Shown: positions 25,201-38,707 of the stretch, piece by piece
Layout: the number at the start of each line of letters is the position of its first letter
Position numbering within the stretch: the stretch's first letter is position 1
The notes under the pieces: generated by a model
Databases searched by the model: none
The model's input: the letters and a program-made list of their open reading frames with translations, nothing else
What the model was told of the DNA's origin: nothing
DNA from: Ligula intestinalis
Lineage: Eukaryota > Platyhelminthes > Cestoda > Diphyllobothriidea > Diphyllobothriidae
Reading direction: 5' to 3'
DNA: 64,000 nt
Assembly (NCBI GenBank): GCA_036362985.1
Contig: JAYGXS010000004.1
Coordinates: forward strand, 45,873,043-45,937,042
Translations under genes and position numbers: made by a program

Positions 25201-28200
25201 GTAAGTTCTGGTTGAAATTTTGGTCGCTGGTTTTTCGTTTATTTGTGCGATCCGGATTTACCGGAGTCTTTTTTTGCGAAATAGTTCAGAAATCTACCTT
25301 TTTTGTCTTAATAACTAACACAGTGTGTTTTTTTCTGCCAATTTTCGGGACTGACACTGTCGTGAATTAATTCTGCTAGTGCTTAATTGCTTCCTTCACT
25401 CAAACTTCAACACCTCATAGATTACAGGATTTTTAAATAACTTTTATTAGTTGATAGGTGTTTCTGCATATTTGAATAACTAATATTATCCACTTATGAA
25501 AACTCCGACGGCTACGGCGGGATTCGAAATCACGTTGGCTATTCCAATTTATGGCCATTTCTTTCGAGGGTTCGAAACCTCCCGAAGCTGTCCCAGTTTT
25601 TAAAAAACAAAGTAAAATAAGACTCTTGATACACAAAAATCTTATATGTTCTTCCTATCCCTTTCAGAAGACAGAAGCCGCTAAAGAAATCGCCAAACTT
25701 CCAAAGTAAGTGGCTATCGTAATTTTCGAAAATGCCAAACTACTGCATCTTATTTTTTCTTCTTCTTCTTCCTCTTCGTCTTCTTCTTCTTCTTCTTCGT
25801 CTTCTTTTTTTCTTCTTCTTCGACAGTCGTCTTTTGTCAATTTACTAATTCTGACACAGTCGTTATTGTACTGTCACAAACTTGAATGTCGACAAATTTA
25901 GAGGAGAACTTGCAAACTTGGTATTTGCTGGTGAAATTTTCTTGCTTACGTTGGCCATATCTTCTACTGGATAACTTGACTGTGTAAATTTATCATGCAT
26001 GATAAGAAAATTTCCTACGCTGGACTAGCTCGTGTTTTCTTTTTAGCAGAATCAAAGACGGGGGTCAAAAGTATTGCTGCTCGTCAAACTGAGGACTCTT
26101 TAGTGCGGCTGAAGGAAATAGGTAGTGAACATACCCAAGTTATGCAAGTAAGATGGCCGAGTGAGCAACCATAGAATGGCATTGGGGGTGAATAACGTAC
26201 CAGTCCATCCACTGCTTTCTAGAAGTCGTTCAGACGAACGATATTTGTGAAAGTGGCCTGTAAATAAAATAGACTGAAAATTTGCGCGGAGCAGTTGCGA
26301 CTTCATCTATTTTGCAACCAAATAGTTCATTGGTTTTCGCTTCTTTGTAGATGGTACCGTGAGTTGATTCCCAAACCCATTAAAGACAACTACAAGAATG
26401 GACCAGCTCTAATTACTGCACAGATGAAAATTGCACCGAAACTTCTACGCCTCTGCTGGCAAGGCCTTCCTCTGCACTTCGATCGGGTATGTTGGCATCT
26501 CCGCACACTCCTATATGCACATCCAAAATCACCACGCAACTTTCATGCCGCAACCAATTTGATAAATTCGGCATCACTTATCACAGCGGACAGGCTATCT
26601 GCGGATGGCGTATTTCAGAACTAGGCTTTAGGTCAAGTAGGTCTCTGCGTCCAGTCTTGTTTCCATTTGACTTGTGTCACTAACTACACATACAGTAAAT
26701 TCCTTATCTCTGAAATGTTAACCGACATTCTAAAATTGGTTTTAGATTCGAAAAAAAAATTACTTAAGGGAGGTTACCATATTGATTATCGTTATTTCTG
26801 GCCGTCTGCAAACATTTGGCTACCTAAGTAGTGTGCACTTTTATTGATTTTGGATGCTTCTATAAATTTAAAATATATTTTACAGAAATTATGCACAAAC
26901 ATTTTGCTCGTTAAGTAGCAATTTAATTTTCGTTTAATTTTATAATTGAAAGAGTATCTATCTGTGTTAAAAACTTTTTAAGTTGCCGAATAATTTTGAA
27001 ACCTGCCGGTCGTTGCACTTGAATTCAGGGTTTCCAAACTGTATGCTGTATTCATTCTATCTAATTACAATCACACAGTTATGAGGAAGTTTTCAGGTCA
27101 GTCGGGTTTATTGAGAGGAATATAGACAAACGCATTTGAACTCTTTCGGTACACAGTAGTGAAGAAATCCATCGGTACAGCAGAACATTTCAAAAGTGGT
27201 CGTTTACATAATTGCACGTGAGACTCGGTTATTTCTGAAAAGTAAGCGTACATGGCTACTTATTTGTTCCAAGTAACATAATCACGTGTGTTGATGTCAG
27301 TTGATACGAACCAGCAGGTGTAACTGAGCCAAAAAAGCAGACAGTGAAAAAAACTGAGAATACATGGTTCGGAAATTCTCGAAGTTGGAATGTCTTTTGT
27401 GGGATTTTAAGGCGAAAAAACTGTCGCTCGTATCACTATTTAACATTCTAACTATAATACTTTATAGTTCAGATTTAATAAATTGATAGATAGGATCTAC
27501 TATGAATAAACGACTCACCTTTCTGCTCCTCACACGTCTCTGCGTCATACTAACAAATACAGCAGGGTGTTTTATAAAGGCATTTTACATACGAGCATCT
27601 TGCGAGTAGTTCCTGAATTTGCGGTCGCTATATGACGTACGTCGCTCTGTCACGGTGAGAGTTAGTATTCGGAAAAATGCCTTTATTAACCAGACTTATT
27701 TCTTACAGGATGAATGAGAAAGTAAAAAATATTTTTCCCCCAAAGCTAGCACTTGCACCGGTGTAAACCGCAAGCAGAAACAGGATCGTATTTGCCTGTG
27801 CTCTTACCACTTATACATCAGCTTCCGTTATTTTTGTGGGCGTAATCGATTCCAACTTGAATTCGCCTATTCCACAGGAACTCATGTGGGGTACGCTAAT
27901 ACCTGGACGCATACCAAAGCCAGTTGGTGATCCGAGGTTCTACGAGCAGCAAGCTACAGGCAGCCGGAAAACCGCGTCCAAATGCACGCCCGCACTTCTG
28001 CCCTCTATCCCAGCAACCAAACGTACGGCTGCGGGAGTCCAGGAGTTGCATTTTCCTTACAAGTGGGTACTGCCTTGGCAACATTTACCAAGACCTTTTC
28101 TAACTTTCACCTCTTGATCCAAACCAAGGCAACAGTTCACACAAACAGAAGATTGCCTATCTTATGAAATGTCGAAATCGAAATAGCAGGTGGTAGTATA

Positions 28201-31200
28201 GCCCACCTTTGAGGTTGTTAATTTTGCTTGTTGAGTCAAGTCGAGGTACAGAGAGCTTTTCAACAGAAGAGAGTTCATTTCTGATCAGTTTATAGAAAGA
28301 AAAGGAAAAAAACCGTAATTGGAAAAAGTCTGACGTTTCTTTATATCCAGGTAATGTTCTACGCTATTAAAAGGTGTGCATAAAGACCGCTTGCTTGTGC
28401 GTGTTGTACTATCAAGGAACAATGATATAAGCCGGGAACATTTGATATTCAACCCTTTAGAAAATCAGGTAAATTGAGCTGTAAGAAATCACATAGTTTC
28501 CAGGAATACAAAGAATTCAGATTAAAAAATTCAATTTTGCAAATTTGTACAGTTTTGTGCTAGAAAACTTAATAATATACTTTTTTGACTCTTGAAATTT
28601 GGCAAAAGGACATTTATCTTAATATAAAAGGATGCTTTTACAATAACAGCGAGCAGCTCTATTTATAGTGTTAAGTCACTGACCAGTCTGTCAACATGTG
28701 GGCTTGTGTAATATTGTGTGCCTGTGATAAAAGTATTGTCCCAGCGATCTTATCTCGTTCTAAATTACGTCCTGGGACAGGTATGTTTACTTTCATTGGG
28801 AATGGAAGGAACCCTTTTTAGTAAACAGCTTTTAGCGCCTCAGATCGATTAAAAATAAAACTATAAACGGCAAAAGTAGCTTATGTAGCCGCACTCATAT
28901 ACCCTTAGTCCCAGCATTTGTCCTGCAAAAACGGTAGTTATAGAGTTTTGTGGGGTGGAGAAATAGGATAGGCAGGGAAGGAAATTTTTAGAAGACAGTG
29001 TAACGTGAAAAAAATGTAGTCGAATTTGCTTCCCGCGGCTGCTGGGAGCAGGTTGTTCCGTATGTAAATTGAAGGTGTGCGTGGCGCTTTGCGCTGCGGA
29101 CTACACTAATCTAACTCCAGAACGTTAAGTTGGACCACAGGTAAGTTGAAGTAGACGACCTCCTAACCACGATTTCAATTTTTCGGGAAATTCAAGAAAC
29201 CTGCAATTTGATAATCGGGGTTTTCTGCAATACTACAAATTAGGAAAATCTACAGATATAAATCAGCAACACTTCGAAATACAGTAAAATAAAAATGCAT
29301 TCAGCTTTTATTAAAGTATATTCCACTGCGTGTCCTAATTTCCCACACATAAAACCCGATAACCACTGCTTTCGTAGGAAAACATGCACGTTTTAGGGAT
29401 CAATGAGTGGGGCTACATCACGGACTGCTGCCTGATAAACTTTAAATGTGTACGGTACTACCTTTTCAAATGTTAATCTCATGAGTTAGGCAACCTACTG
29501 TAAGTAGACCAAATCAAAGTTTTTTTTCGATGAATTGGCAATATTTGAGGTTTAATTTACACTGCACCGCATTGAACATATTTTTCATTGCAATTTCGTG
29601 TCAATCGAGGTCGTTTTCAGGTATACTTATTCAATTTAATGCACTGACGATAGACCCGTTCTAGGCGTTTTTGTAAAGCCGAAATGCCGTCAGCGTTTGT
29701 GTCAAAATCAAACCTATCTGGTTTTATGCGAGCTTTTAAGTTGCAGGTAAATGTTGAACTGCATGAATGAATAGTCTGTCACATAGTCTGACTTCAAGAA
29801 TAAATGTACAAAGCTATTAACATTTTCCTTTGCTCAAAGGGAGCAGCAGGGCACTGGCAAAGTGGATGTTGCGTACGCTTGAAAATTATTTATAATGCAG
29901 TAATATTGGTAGTAAGCTGAATTTTTACTGACTTCCATTTTGACGTAAAACCCTCACGCGTGTGTCCCCTTCGAAGAACACTTAATTGTGTCTTGATTGC
30001 GCGGTGTCATTAGCCGCGGCCCAATTCCACATGTACCCAACTACTTATTCTTCCATTTGTTCTCATCTAAAGGGCTTATCTGGCATTTTGGGAAAAGGAA
30101 CTGGACAAGCGCCTTCTGGGTCTCACCACCCCGGACTCCTTGGAGGCCAGCGGGAAGTCAGCCTACCACCAGCGGGTGGACCCGGATCCACGCGACGGCT
30201 TGTTGTTGGAGGAGTTTCGACGCAGCATTGAAGTAATGCCTCTAGACGCCGATGTGTTCTCCCGACTTCTTCGTCAACTGCGCTCCCTACAGGGCACCAG
30301 TCCGGTGCCGATCCACCAAGTAGGTCCTCCAGTTGAACTTAATATGATAAAAGCCACAGAAAAGTAACAAGCCTACTTAGCCATGAGTTAGAACTGGTAT
30401 GATAGTCCTAGTCTCACATTCAGGTGTCCCAATCAGTGGGCTATTACGTCTCAGTTAGCCAGTTGCACCAAGTCACCCATTTTTTGTCCTTTGCTCTCAT
30501 GTTCTTGTTGAGCCCCCACTGACCGTACCAGACCAGGCTCTATGTAAAGAAAACCCGTTGACCTCTCGGATACCTTAAAGCTCCCTGAGTCATTTTATGC
30601 CTGGTCATGAAAACACATGCCAACTTATTTTTTGATTCGTCGAACTGGCAGCTACTCTCTTGTCAAATCTCACCAATAACCGTCAGATTTTATTACATAT
30701 GGCGGTAGGACATGGAAGTGGGAAACCCCCTAATACTGGTGGTCTTGCATTAGTTCCCAGGGCGGTTAAAGCTAAGGGTAGGATTAGGGCTAGAGGAGGG
30801 TTACGATTAAGGTTAGGATTAGGACATGAGAATTGACACCCTCCCTGGGATTCAGCCCAGGACAACCTGGTTTGGGGGAGGGGGAGATGTGAGAGCAAGG
30901 GTGCTGGCCCTTAGTCCCTTGTCTTAATTTATTGGCTTCTCAGGTGTGAACCAACACCGTTTTCAAGCTAATATCTGAGTCAGGAGTGTCTAGCAGAAAC
31001 GGGACTTTGGTCATGGTCAGAACTAAGTCCCGAATACCCACTTCAAGACTTTGTGGCTATTCTCAGTTTGTACTATGTTTCAGCTCTTTTTACTCTTCTT
31101 TTAGAAAGACGGTCCAATCTACGACTATCTCTGGGATCTACAGGTAAACTATATTCTTTCCTCATGATAGCGGTGGGTATAATTCTTCCTCTCCGACCGG

Positions 31201-34200
31201 TTAATGTGTTTTACCAATAGCCCTTCTGCCAGCCTTTCTCCTCTTATTAAACTGGCGCTCACCTATGGGTCCAGTGACCATGCCCATTTCCTCCCAGTTC
31301 ATTTGATGAACCCTCGTAAAACGGTGTCTTTTTTCGTTGTTTTAAGCTTTTACCAAAGTTTATCATTCCAATGTTCAAAGTAATTTTTCTGTGACGACCT
31401 TACATACCACCATGGACTCGGCTACTTGGCTACTTTGATGTGAATTTTAAAGATAGCAATAACAGCAAGACTTATTTGATCCATGGCATTTCGACAGAGC
31501 TATTCAGTTGCTGCCTCTCATTGCGTAACGTGAATCACATCAGTGGAAATACTAATTGAATTCATAAAGAAAAATCGATACAAACACAAGGTCATAATAA
31601 ATGGCCGAGGCTAATCAATAACATCAGAAGTCAAAACGCTATGGTCAGCAAAAAACGGAGAAAGACGTCTGAGGTAAAAAATTATGGAGGGGAGATGTGT
31701 AAACAGGGAGCCAATGTTACGAAGGCAGAGTTAGGTTCACTACATGCTCCATCTCTTTTCATAGGTCAGGTTTAAACCGCCTTATGTAGGCTGCCTCCAG
31801 GTAGCATAAGGTGCGAGTTGTTCGTGCCCGAACAAGTACTCGAAAAGAAGATTTGGGGTCAACAGAATGGCTCGTGTCTAGCAGATGTTCAGCAATCGAT
31901 GACCGGAGAATTCTGTTTTCTTGTTTTATGTGGGCTGTGTAAGATCGGGGTCTTTGAGCGACGCTGCCTAAATCGAATACCCAGATCCGGATAACTGATT
32001 TGTCATATGTGTAAACAGTGTAAAGGTCTCTCAGTGCCTAGCACAGTCTGAAGAAATGGGCCTGTGGAATGTGAGAACACAGGCCATCGGTCGTACGCTG
32101 AGTCCTCTTTTCAGTCCCCATAGTTTTACGGGCAGTATTTCACACATCTGTGGTTTATGTAACGAACATTTCTAGCTTCCTAATCGTAATTCAGAAGTAT
32201 TTTTATGGAGTGCTCGACTGTAGTGGAAGTGAAAGCTATCCTCGGTTGCTAACTAGCAATTACATTCAAGCAGGTATTAACGCTAGTGTAGACATACTTC
32301 CTGGGGGCGGGGTGATCTAAAAAGTAAGGCAGTATTTACTTTTAACCACATTCTGCCTGCTTATTTGATTTAAGTAGGCATGTTATATTAGGGTTAGGAT
32401 TCCGGCCGAACGAAGGGTTAATTTTGCGTGTAAAATGCTTGTCCGTGCGAGATAGTACATAAAATGGTCGGTCGTAGTGTTGTTTGTAGAAGCCGACGAA
32501 CACCGTCTGCGCGCACAACTACTTAATTTTGTTTATTGTACTCACAGAGTAGCAAATTACGTTTTTCAATCTTAGAATGGAACGGTGGATGTCTTTCGGT
32601 TTTAAAAAAGTTTATAAATTGCCCAATAATTTGGAAACTTACTGGCTGCTACACTTGAGTCCAAGCTTTAAAAACTATATGCTATATGCATTTCATCTGA
32701 GGAAAATTGCATATTTTCCTACGGTATAAGTAAGAGGCCACACAGTTCTTAAAAGATGTGCAATGGATATGAATTCTGTTGTTGAATTGACGGTCACAAA
32801 AATTTTATTATTAGAAAAGGTTTTGAAAACTGAAATATTTCCTTTCAAATATGAAATTCGAAGAAGGCGTAATCTGCTGCCCTTCGAGCAGAAGAAAGAA
32901 TATTTTTGTGCGTGTTGTATGCAAAAAAATATTTGAGGTTATAAGGATATTGATGATAAATGACAAAATGCATAGTACTTAAGCAGCATTTTTTTACAGA
33001 GTATGCCTTTGCGTGCCGTCGGAAATAAATCCGACCATTCTGACCTGACTGAAGTATTTTGCGATAAGGCTGCACGATAACCAGTATAAAAACTCGGTAT
33101 CCATCGCATGTGTAGGCCATTTTTGAACGACACACTAAAATAACTACTATATTCGTTTCAGTAGGCGCATTTAAGTCTACTAATTTAAATCGACCGTTTC
33201 GTTTCGTAGTCTATCCCGCCTTGCTATTATACTTACCCCACTTATCTGGCTAATAAAGAAGCAACTGTCCAGTCGCTATTAAAAAACCTAACATAGGTGT
33301 GAAGTTTTGGTTTGCGTTATTCATTAATCACTGGTTTTATTAAGGACGCATTTACTGCACAGCTAGGGTAAGGGTTATGGTTAAGTTTGAGGGTAAGGGT
33401 TGAAGGCTAGGCTTTAGGTTTAGTGTTTAGGGTTAGGTTTAGGGTTTAGCGTTGGGGTTAAGGTAAGGGTTTAGGGCTTGTGATATGGGTTAGTTTTAGG
33501 ATTAGGTTTTGGGGTAAGAATTTTGGGTTTTGTAAATATGTTTACGTGTTGCATTCACTGCCCCTTTTGTTTACTAGGGTTTACTTTCCCCAAACGCTGT
33601 TACGCTTGTTTTCTGTGAAATATTCCTTTAAAAATTCTTATTTGGCATTGTCATAATTTTTATGATTTTTTCACTAATATTCCGCTTATTTACATTTCGG
33701 TGTTTGGGATGCGTTTACAGTTCAGTACCGTGAATTTGCTGGATATAGGGCATCCTGGTAAGAAATGTCATATTTCGTTTGGCGCGCTCTATGCCAGCGC
33801 TACATAACGCCCGCAATTAACACATTTAATTATTTTTACCGACTTTTTGCAACTAATTTCCCCACACATTCTTCTATACATCCTTTTTCCCAACTCATGA
33901 ACCCCCGTTTCCCACCAGTCCCGTAAGACAGAACACTACGGTTTACAAAACCCTCGTGGGCCTACACAAGCGACTTTTGCCAACAACTCTACTTAAGTGC
34001 TTTGTTGGAATCAAAACAACAGATCAAAATTTCCATCTACGTTTAATGAGATGGGGAATCTACTGTAACGGTCTGTCACCGCCTCTACCCGGTTCCAGTG
34101 ATCAGACAAAGTCAAGACGACGGCATACGGATGTGGGTACAGTTTTTAACGAGGTAGGATCCATGCGGCACAAAGGCTGATCCTGAATTCCGCAAGAGCC

Positions 34201-36636
34201 AGTCTTCGAAGAGAAGGTCTCTGATCTATGATTGAGGAAAGTCTTCCTATGAAGGTCACACTAACGATAGCGGTAGATGTACGGCCTCCAACTTGTTGGA
34301 AAATTGGATTATCCGGAAGTTGGTAGCTTTCCAAGACAGGGTTATTAAACACGTTGTTATAGTTTCCTATTGCTCTTCTTTGTTCACCATGGATAGATGT
34401 TGTGCTGGATCAGAGTTGAGCCTAGATTGACCTCGCTTTCTTTTCCTCTTTCCACGTCAGCTATATGACGTTGTTTGACGCTCAGTAAATTTAATACTTC
34501 CAACGCTCACCACAGAAACATTCTTTTTGCCCCGCATATCCGCCTCGCAGGTCAAGGGTGCGTCTTTTTGGAAGGATAAGGATCGTTATGAAACAAAGTC
34601 TGACAAATGGCGTCACCCCAAAACCCGGAAGCGACTAAGGAAGGGTCCTATTGAGACAATCAATCCAGAGATTTCAACTTGCTGGTTCAATCCTCTTCCT
34701 CATGAGGTCAGTCCACCCCGATGCTTTCTTTTGGTTCCCGGTGGTGACAGCCTCCTTTTTTTCTCAGAGGGTGCAGCTTTCAGAATTAGCCAGGTTAATG
34801 CGTAACTATGTATATCTAGTTCTGCGAATCCTGCAAACAACTTTCATGACGAAATTTAACTTTGTAGTTTAGCATATATCTGGATAGGTTATTTTGATCA
34901 ACTGAGTGGATTTAATAATAAGGGCTTTGGTTTGAAAAATTGCCCTCTTATTTAAAGTTATTGGGAGAAATAGGCTCTCATTTCGGCTAAATCATGAGTA
35001 TGTTTATTTGAAAGAAATTCCCTATGCAATAAGGAAAAACAGGACGAAACTTTTTTCTAATATACGTTGTGATGTGGAGGAATTTCATAATTAGTAAAAA
35101 AAGGTGGAATAATAATCCCTTCCAGTACTGGAAAATTTTGTGCGAAGTTGATCAAATGGAACTAAAGCGAAGTTTTAGGAATCGCATTTATTTTCAGAAA
35201 AAAGCAGCAGTAGAAGTTTTAAAAATTATATTTAGCCATTCTGTGGTTTTTTTTGCAAAAAAGGAGTAACACATTTTTTTGGTAGAACATTTTCTTTTAC
35301 CGCACAGCCGGCCGTGCGCGTAAACAAAGTTTCTATATGATACCGTGAAGACAACCAATAGAAGGTCATGTAGAAATATAGTTTTTTTGTAAACAATACG
35401 TTCCGATCCAGCGTTATTTAGAAACGGAACAGACAGAAGAATAATAAGTATTTCAAAAACGATCATGTATTTGGCCTGTTTTTCTGCATTCACACGCTTA
35501 TTACGGATCTTGGAATAAATCTTTGTAAAATAATCCGCTATAAAGAGAAAGGTATGTTCTTTCATCTCCAGTCAAATTTTATCGTTTTTCTTCAGATACA
35601 TTAAAGCAATCGTTAAAAGTCCCAAATTTCCCTGTGAGATAACCTTAGAAAAAGTTAATATACGCATAAGTTCGTCAGCTAAATATTCAATAAAAACACT
35701 TTTTAAAGAGGTAACGTATTACGAAAGGTTTATTTTATTAATCTTAGGAATAACAATATGCGTGGTATCTAGCAGACATGGTGCATGCTAGAAAATGTGG
35801 TTTGTTGTTTTGAAGCATTTCCACATTTGACCAACATGGCCATCTGCGTAGGAAATAATATCCAAAAACTTGTTTTTTCGGTAAATGCTGCTTTGTAATA
35901 TCTTATTTTAAAGGGTTTGATGTAAACGTCGAACAGACGGACAATTAGTTAACTTGCCAACGAATACACGGAAAAATAGCGAAATGAAGAGCGACTTTAT
36001 TCCACGATAATCAATAACTACGTATCTACTCATTACCATATGTACAAAAAATTGGTTGCTTTAAGTTTCATACTCAACAAAATATTTTAATTTATTGTCC
36101 TAATTTATAGCTATTTTTGACGTCTCCACAAGCTGGGAATTATCGAGAAAATTTTATTTTTCCTAACAAACACTTAGTACTTCTTATAGTTCCTTTAAGT
36201 ACTCAATATGCCTAATGCTGCTCATTGTTATTTATAAGTTTTCGTAAATACGTTCCCGCTGGTTTGGGAGAAATAATCAAACATTTACAAATTTAGGAAA
36301 GTTGCTTCCTGGTTTCGCAGAACTGTATATATATTGAAATTCCTAAAGATTCGGGGTCCAGATATGTTATCGCGTTCATCGTCTCCCAAAGAAGAGGAAG
36401 AATCAAAGGGGGTGGGTTCGGGGACCAAATTATATTTGGACTGACATTTCAAAAGCTTCTTCGCTTCCACCGTCAGAGTACGAGGCGAGGCGAGACAATT
36501 TCACTCAAGGTCCACGGAAGAGTAAACACGGTACTCTGACGATGGAAGCAAGTGAGCTTTTGAAACGTCAGTCCAAATATAATTTGGTCCCCGAACCCAC
36601 CCCCTCTTCTTCTTCCTTTTTTTTGGGAAACGATGA

Positions 36637-36687
<51 letters not shown>

Positions 36688-38302
36688 GGCATGAAGTTAA
36701 ACTGCGTGCAACAATTTTAGAGGCAAATCTAACGGCGAAACACCCCCCAATGTATGTTTCCGTGCATGTATACGTTACGTTTTTTGATGAGGCTTTACCC
36801 TCTATCATGGGCCATGCCACAGATTTGCTGGACCAACAGGTGAACCCGATCAGGGCACGGCAGGCGTTATTTGGAAAACGCACTCCTAACAAAGGCCTCA
36901 GAACAGGTTTGTAGTGGCATGCCTAGGCGCAAGCTCATGTTGCGTCAGCCACCTGCACGCCATCCTGCCCTGGGTTTTCTGGACTCCGTCTTAACCCGGA
37001 GGTCGGGTGGATGAGTAAGTAGAGAGTGCCGTAGATGCAGCACAAGTCAACTAGCAATTAAAAAGAATTCTCACGCAAATCACCACCTCTGACCCACGGT
37101 GCTGTGGGTGACACAGCGTATTGGTAGCATGCGACGGTTCAACTATCCTTTGATCGAGATACTTTCCCAGTCCATGATTACTCTTCCCTAAATCCGTGTA
37201 AGCTGATAGGGTGCAGCCCAGGTTCGCGCAGCTAACAAAAGCATTCTCACCATATTCCCCGGCCTAATTCCAATTTTTGGATCTATTCTGTCTGATTTCT
37301 ACCTGTTTGCCTCTTTTCCGTCGGTTTTCTGCATGCTTCAGTCTCGATTATGGAAATCCTCCCAGCTTCTGCGAAACTGATTGTTTGTATTTTTCCTAGG
37401 GAGGAGATGGACTACCCGTTGGATCACCACTTTCTCGACCCTTCCAAGTCCACATTGCTGCTGGTCGCCTACACAGTGCTCCCCTTGAAGCAGATCCGGC
37501 TTCGACGTCTACTGCACCACAGACGGTCGGTCTTGCGAATGAAATACTGCGGGATCGCATCCGTGCCAGCTTCTGGCAGAGCTACTCAAAACGCATCGCG
37601 TGAGCTCAAAGATTTGCATTTTTATACAGGTCTTTTTCGGTTGTGAACCTCTTTGGGAAAATTTCAGGGTATTTACCATTATCGCACCCACAACACTGGA
37701 CCATTTTAAATGGCCATATGCACAGTGGTTAAACTAGAGACATAAAAAGTGCTAATCACCTCCGAACGGCCTTTTCTCACTCCGCTCACAGATGGGCACT
37801 TTTATGCTTAAATGATGAAAAGTAGTTAGCTGGTCAATTGAACTTGCGTGTCCCTCTTTGCTTACTCCTGCTTATTAATGACACCGTCAATTGGGGCAAA
37901 CCCGCACATCTTTCAAGCAAATGAATTCCCTGCCTTTACTGCTAGATTAAACAGTACTGTGTCAAACTGAATGAGTGCTCTCTAAACCTTAGCAAAAATA
38001 CATTGCTTTAGCGGGTAAATGTAAAGGCGACACTTGCACCTACTTAGTGCCTGTCCGCATTTCAGGTCGCTGCTCCGGTAACATTTATCTTATTTTTTTT
38101 CAGGTCGCAGATATGCATCTTCTTGCCAAAAAATCTTCTTCCCGAGCGGCTACAAACGTAAGTCATCTTCTCAAACCCACTGAAGCCGTCATTTTATACA
38201 TAAATCCTCATTAACGAGCACGCATCACACGTCCTATTTTCTATACAACCAAGGCTAATTTTCTACAACAACTACTGATAATAATAATACCACTACCGCC
38301 GG

Positions 38303-38341
<39 letters not shown>

Positions 38342-38370
38342 TACTACTACTACTACTACTACTATTACTT

Positions 38371-38418
<48 letters not shown>

Positions 38419-38419
38419 T

Positions 38420-38457
<38 letters not shown>

Positions 38458-38541
38458 TTACTTCTACTACTACTACTATTACTTCTACTACTACTACTAC
38501 TACTATTACTTCTTCTACTACTACTACTACTACTATTACTT

Positions 38542-38589
<48 letters not shown>

Positions 38590-38667
38590 TTACTTCTACT
38601 ACTACTACTACTACTACTACTACTATTACTTCTACTATTACTACTACTACTACTACTACTATTACTT

Positions 38668-38707
<40 letters not shown>

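Noticed and set aside
27560..27690. Inverted TAAAGGCATTTT / AAATGCCTTTA pair
   Set aside because: Only about 15 bases match at each end and the inner sequence does not pair; too weak to call an element.
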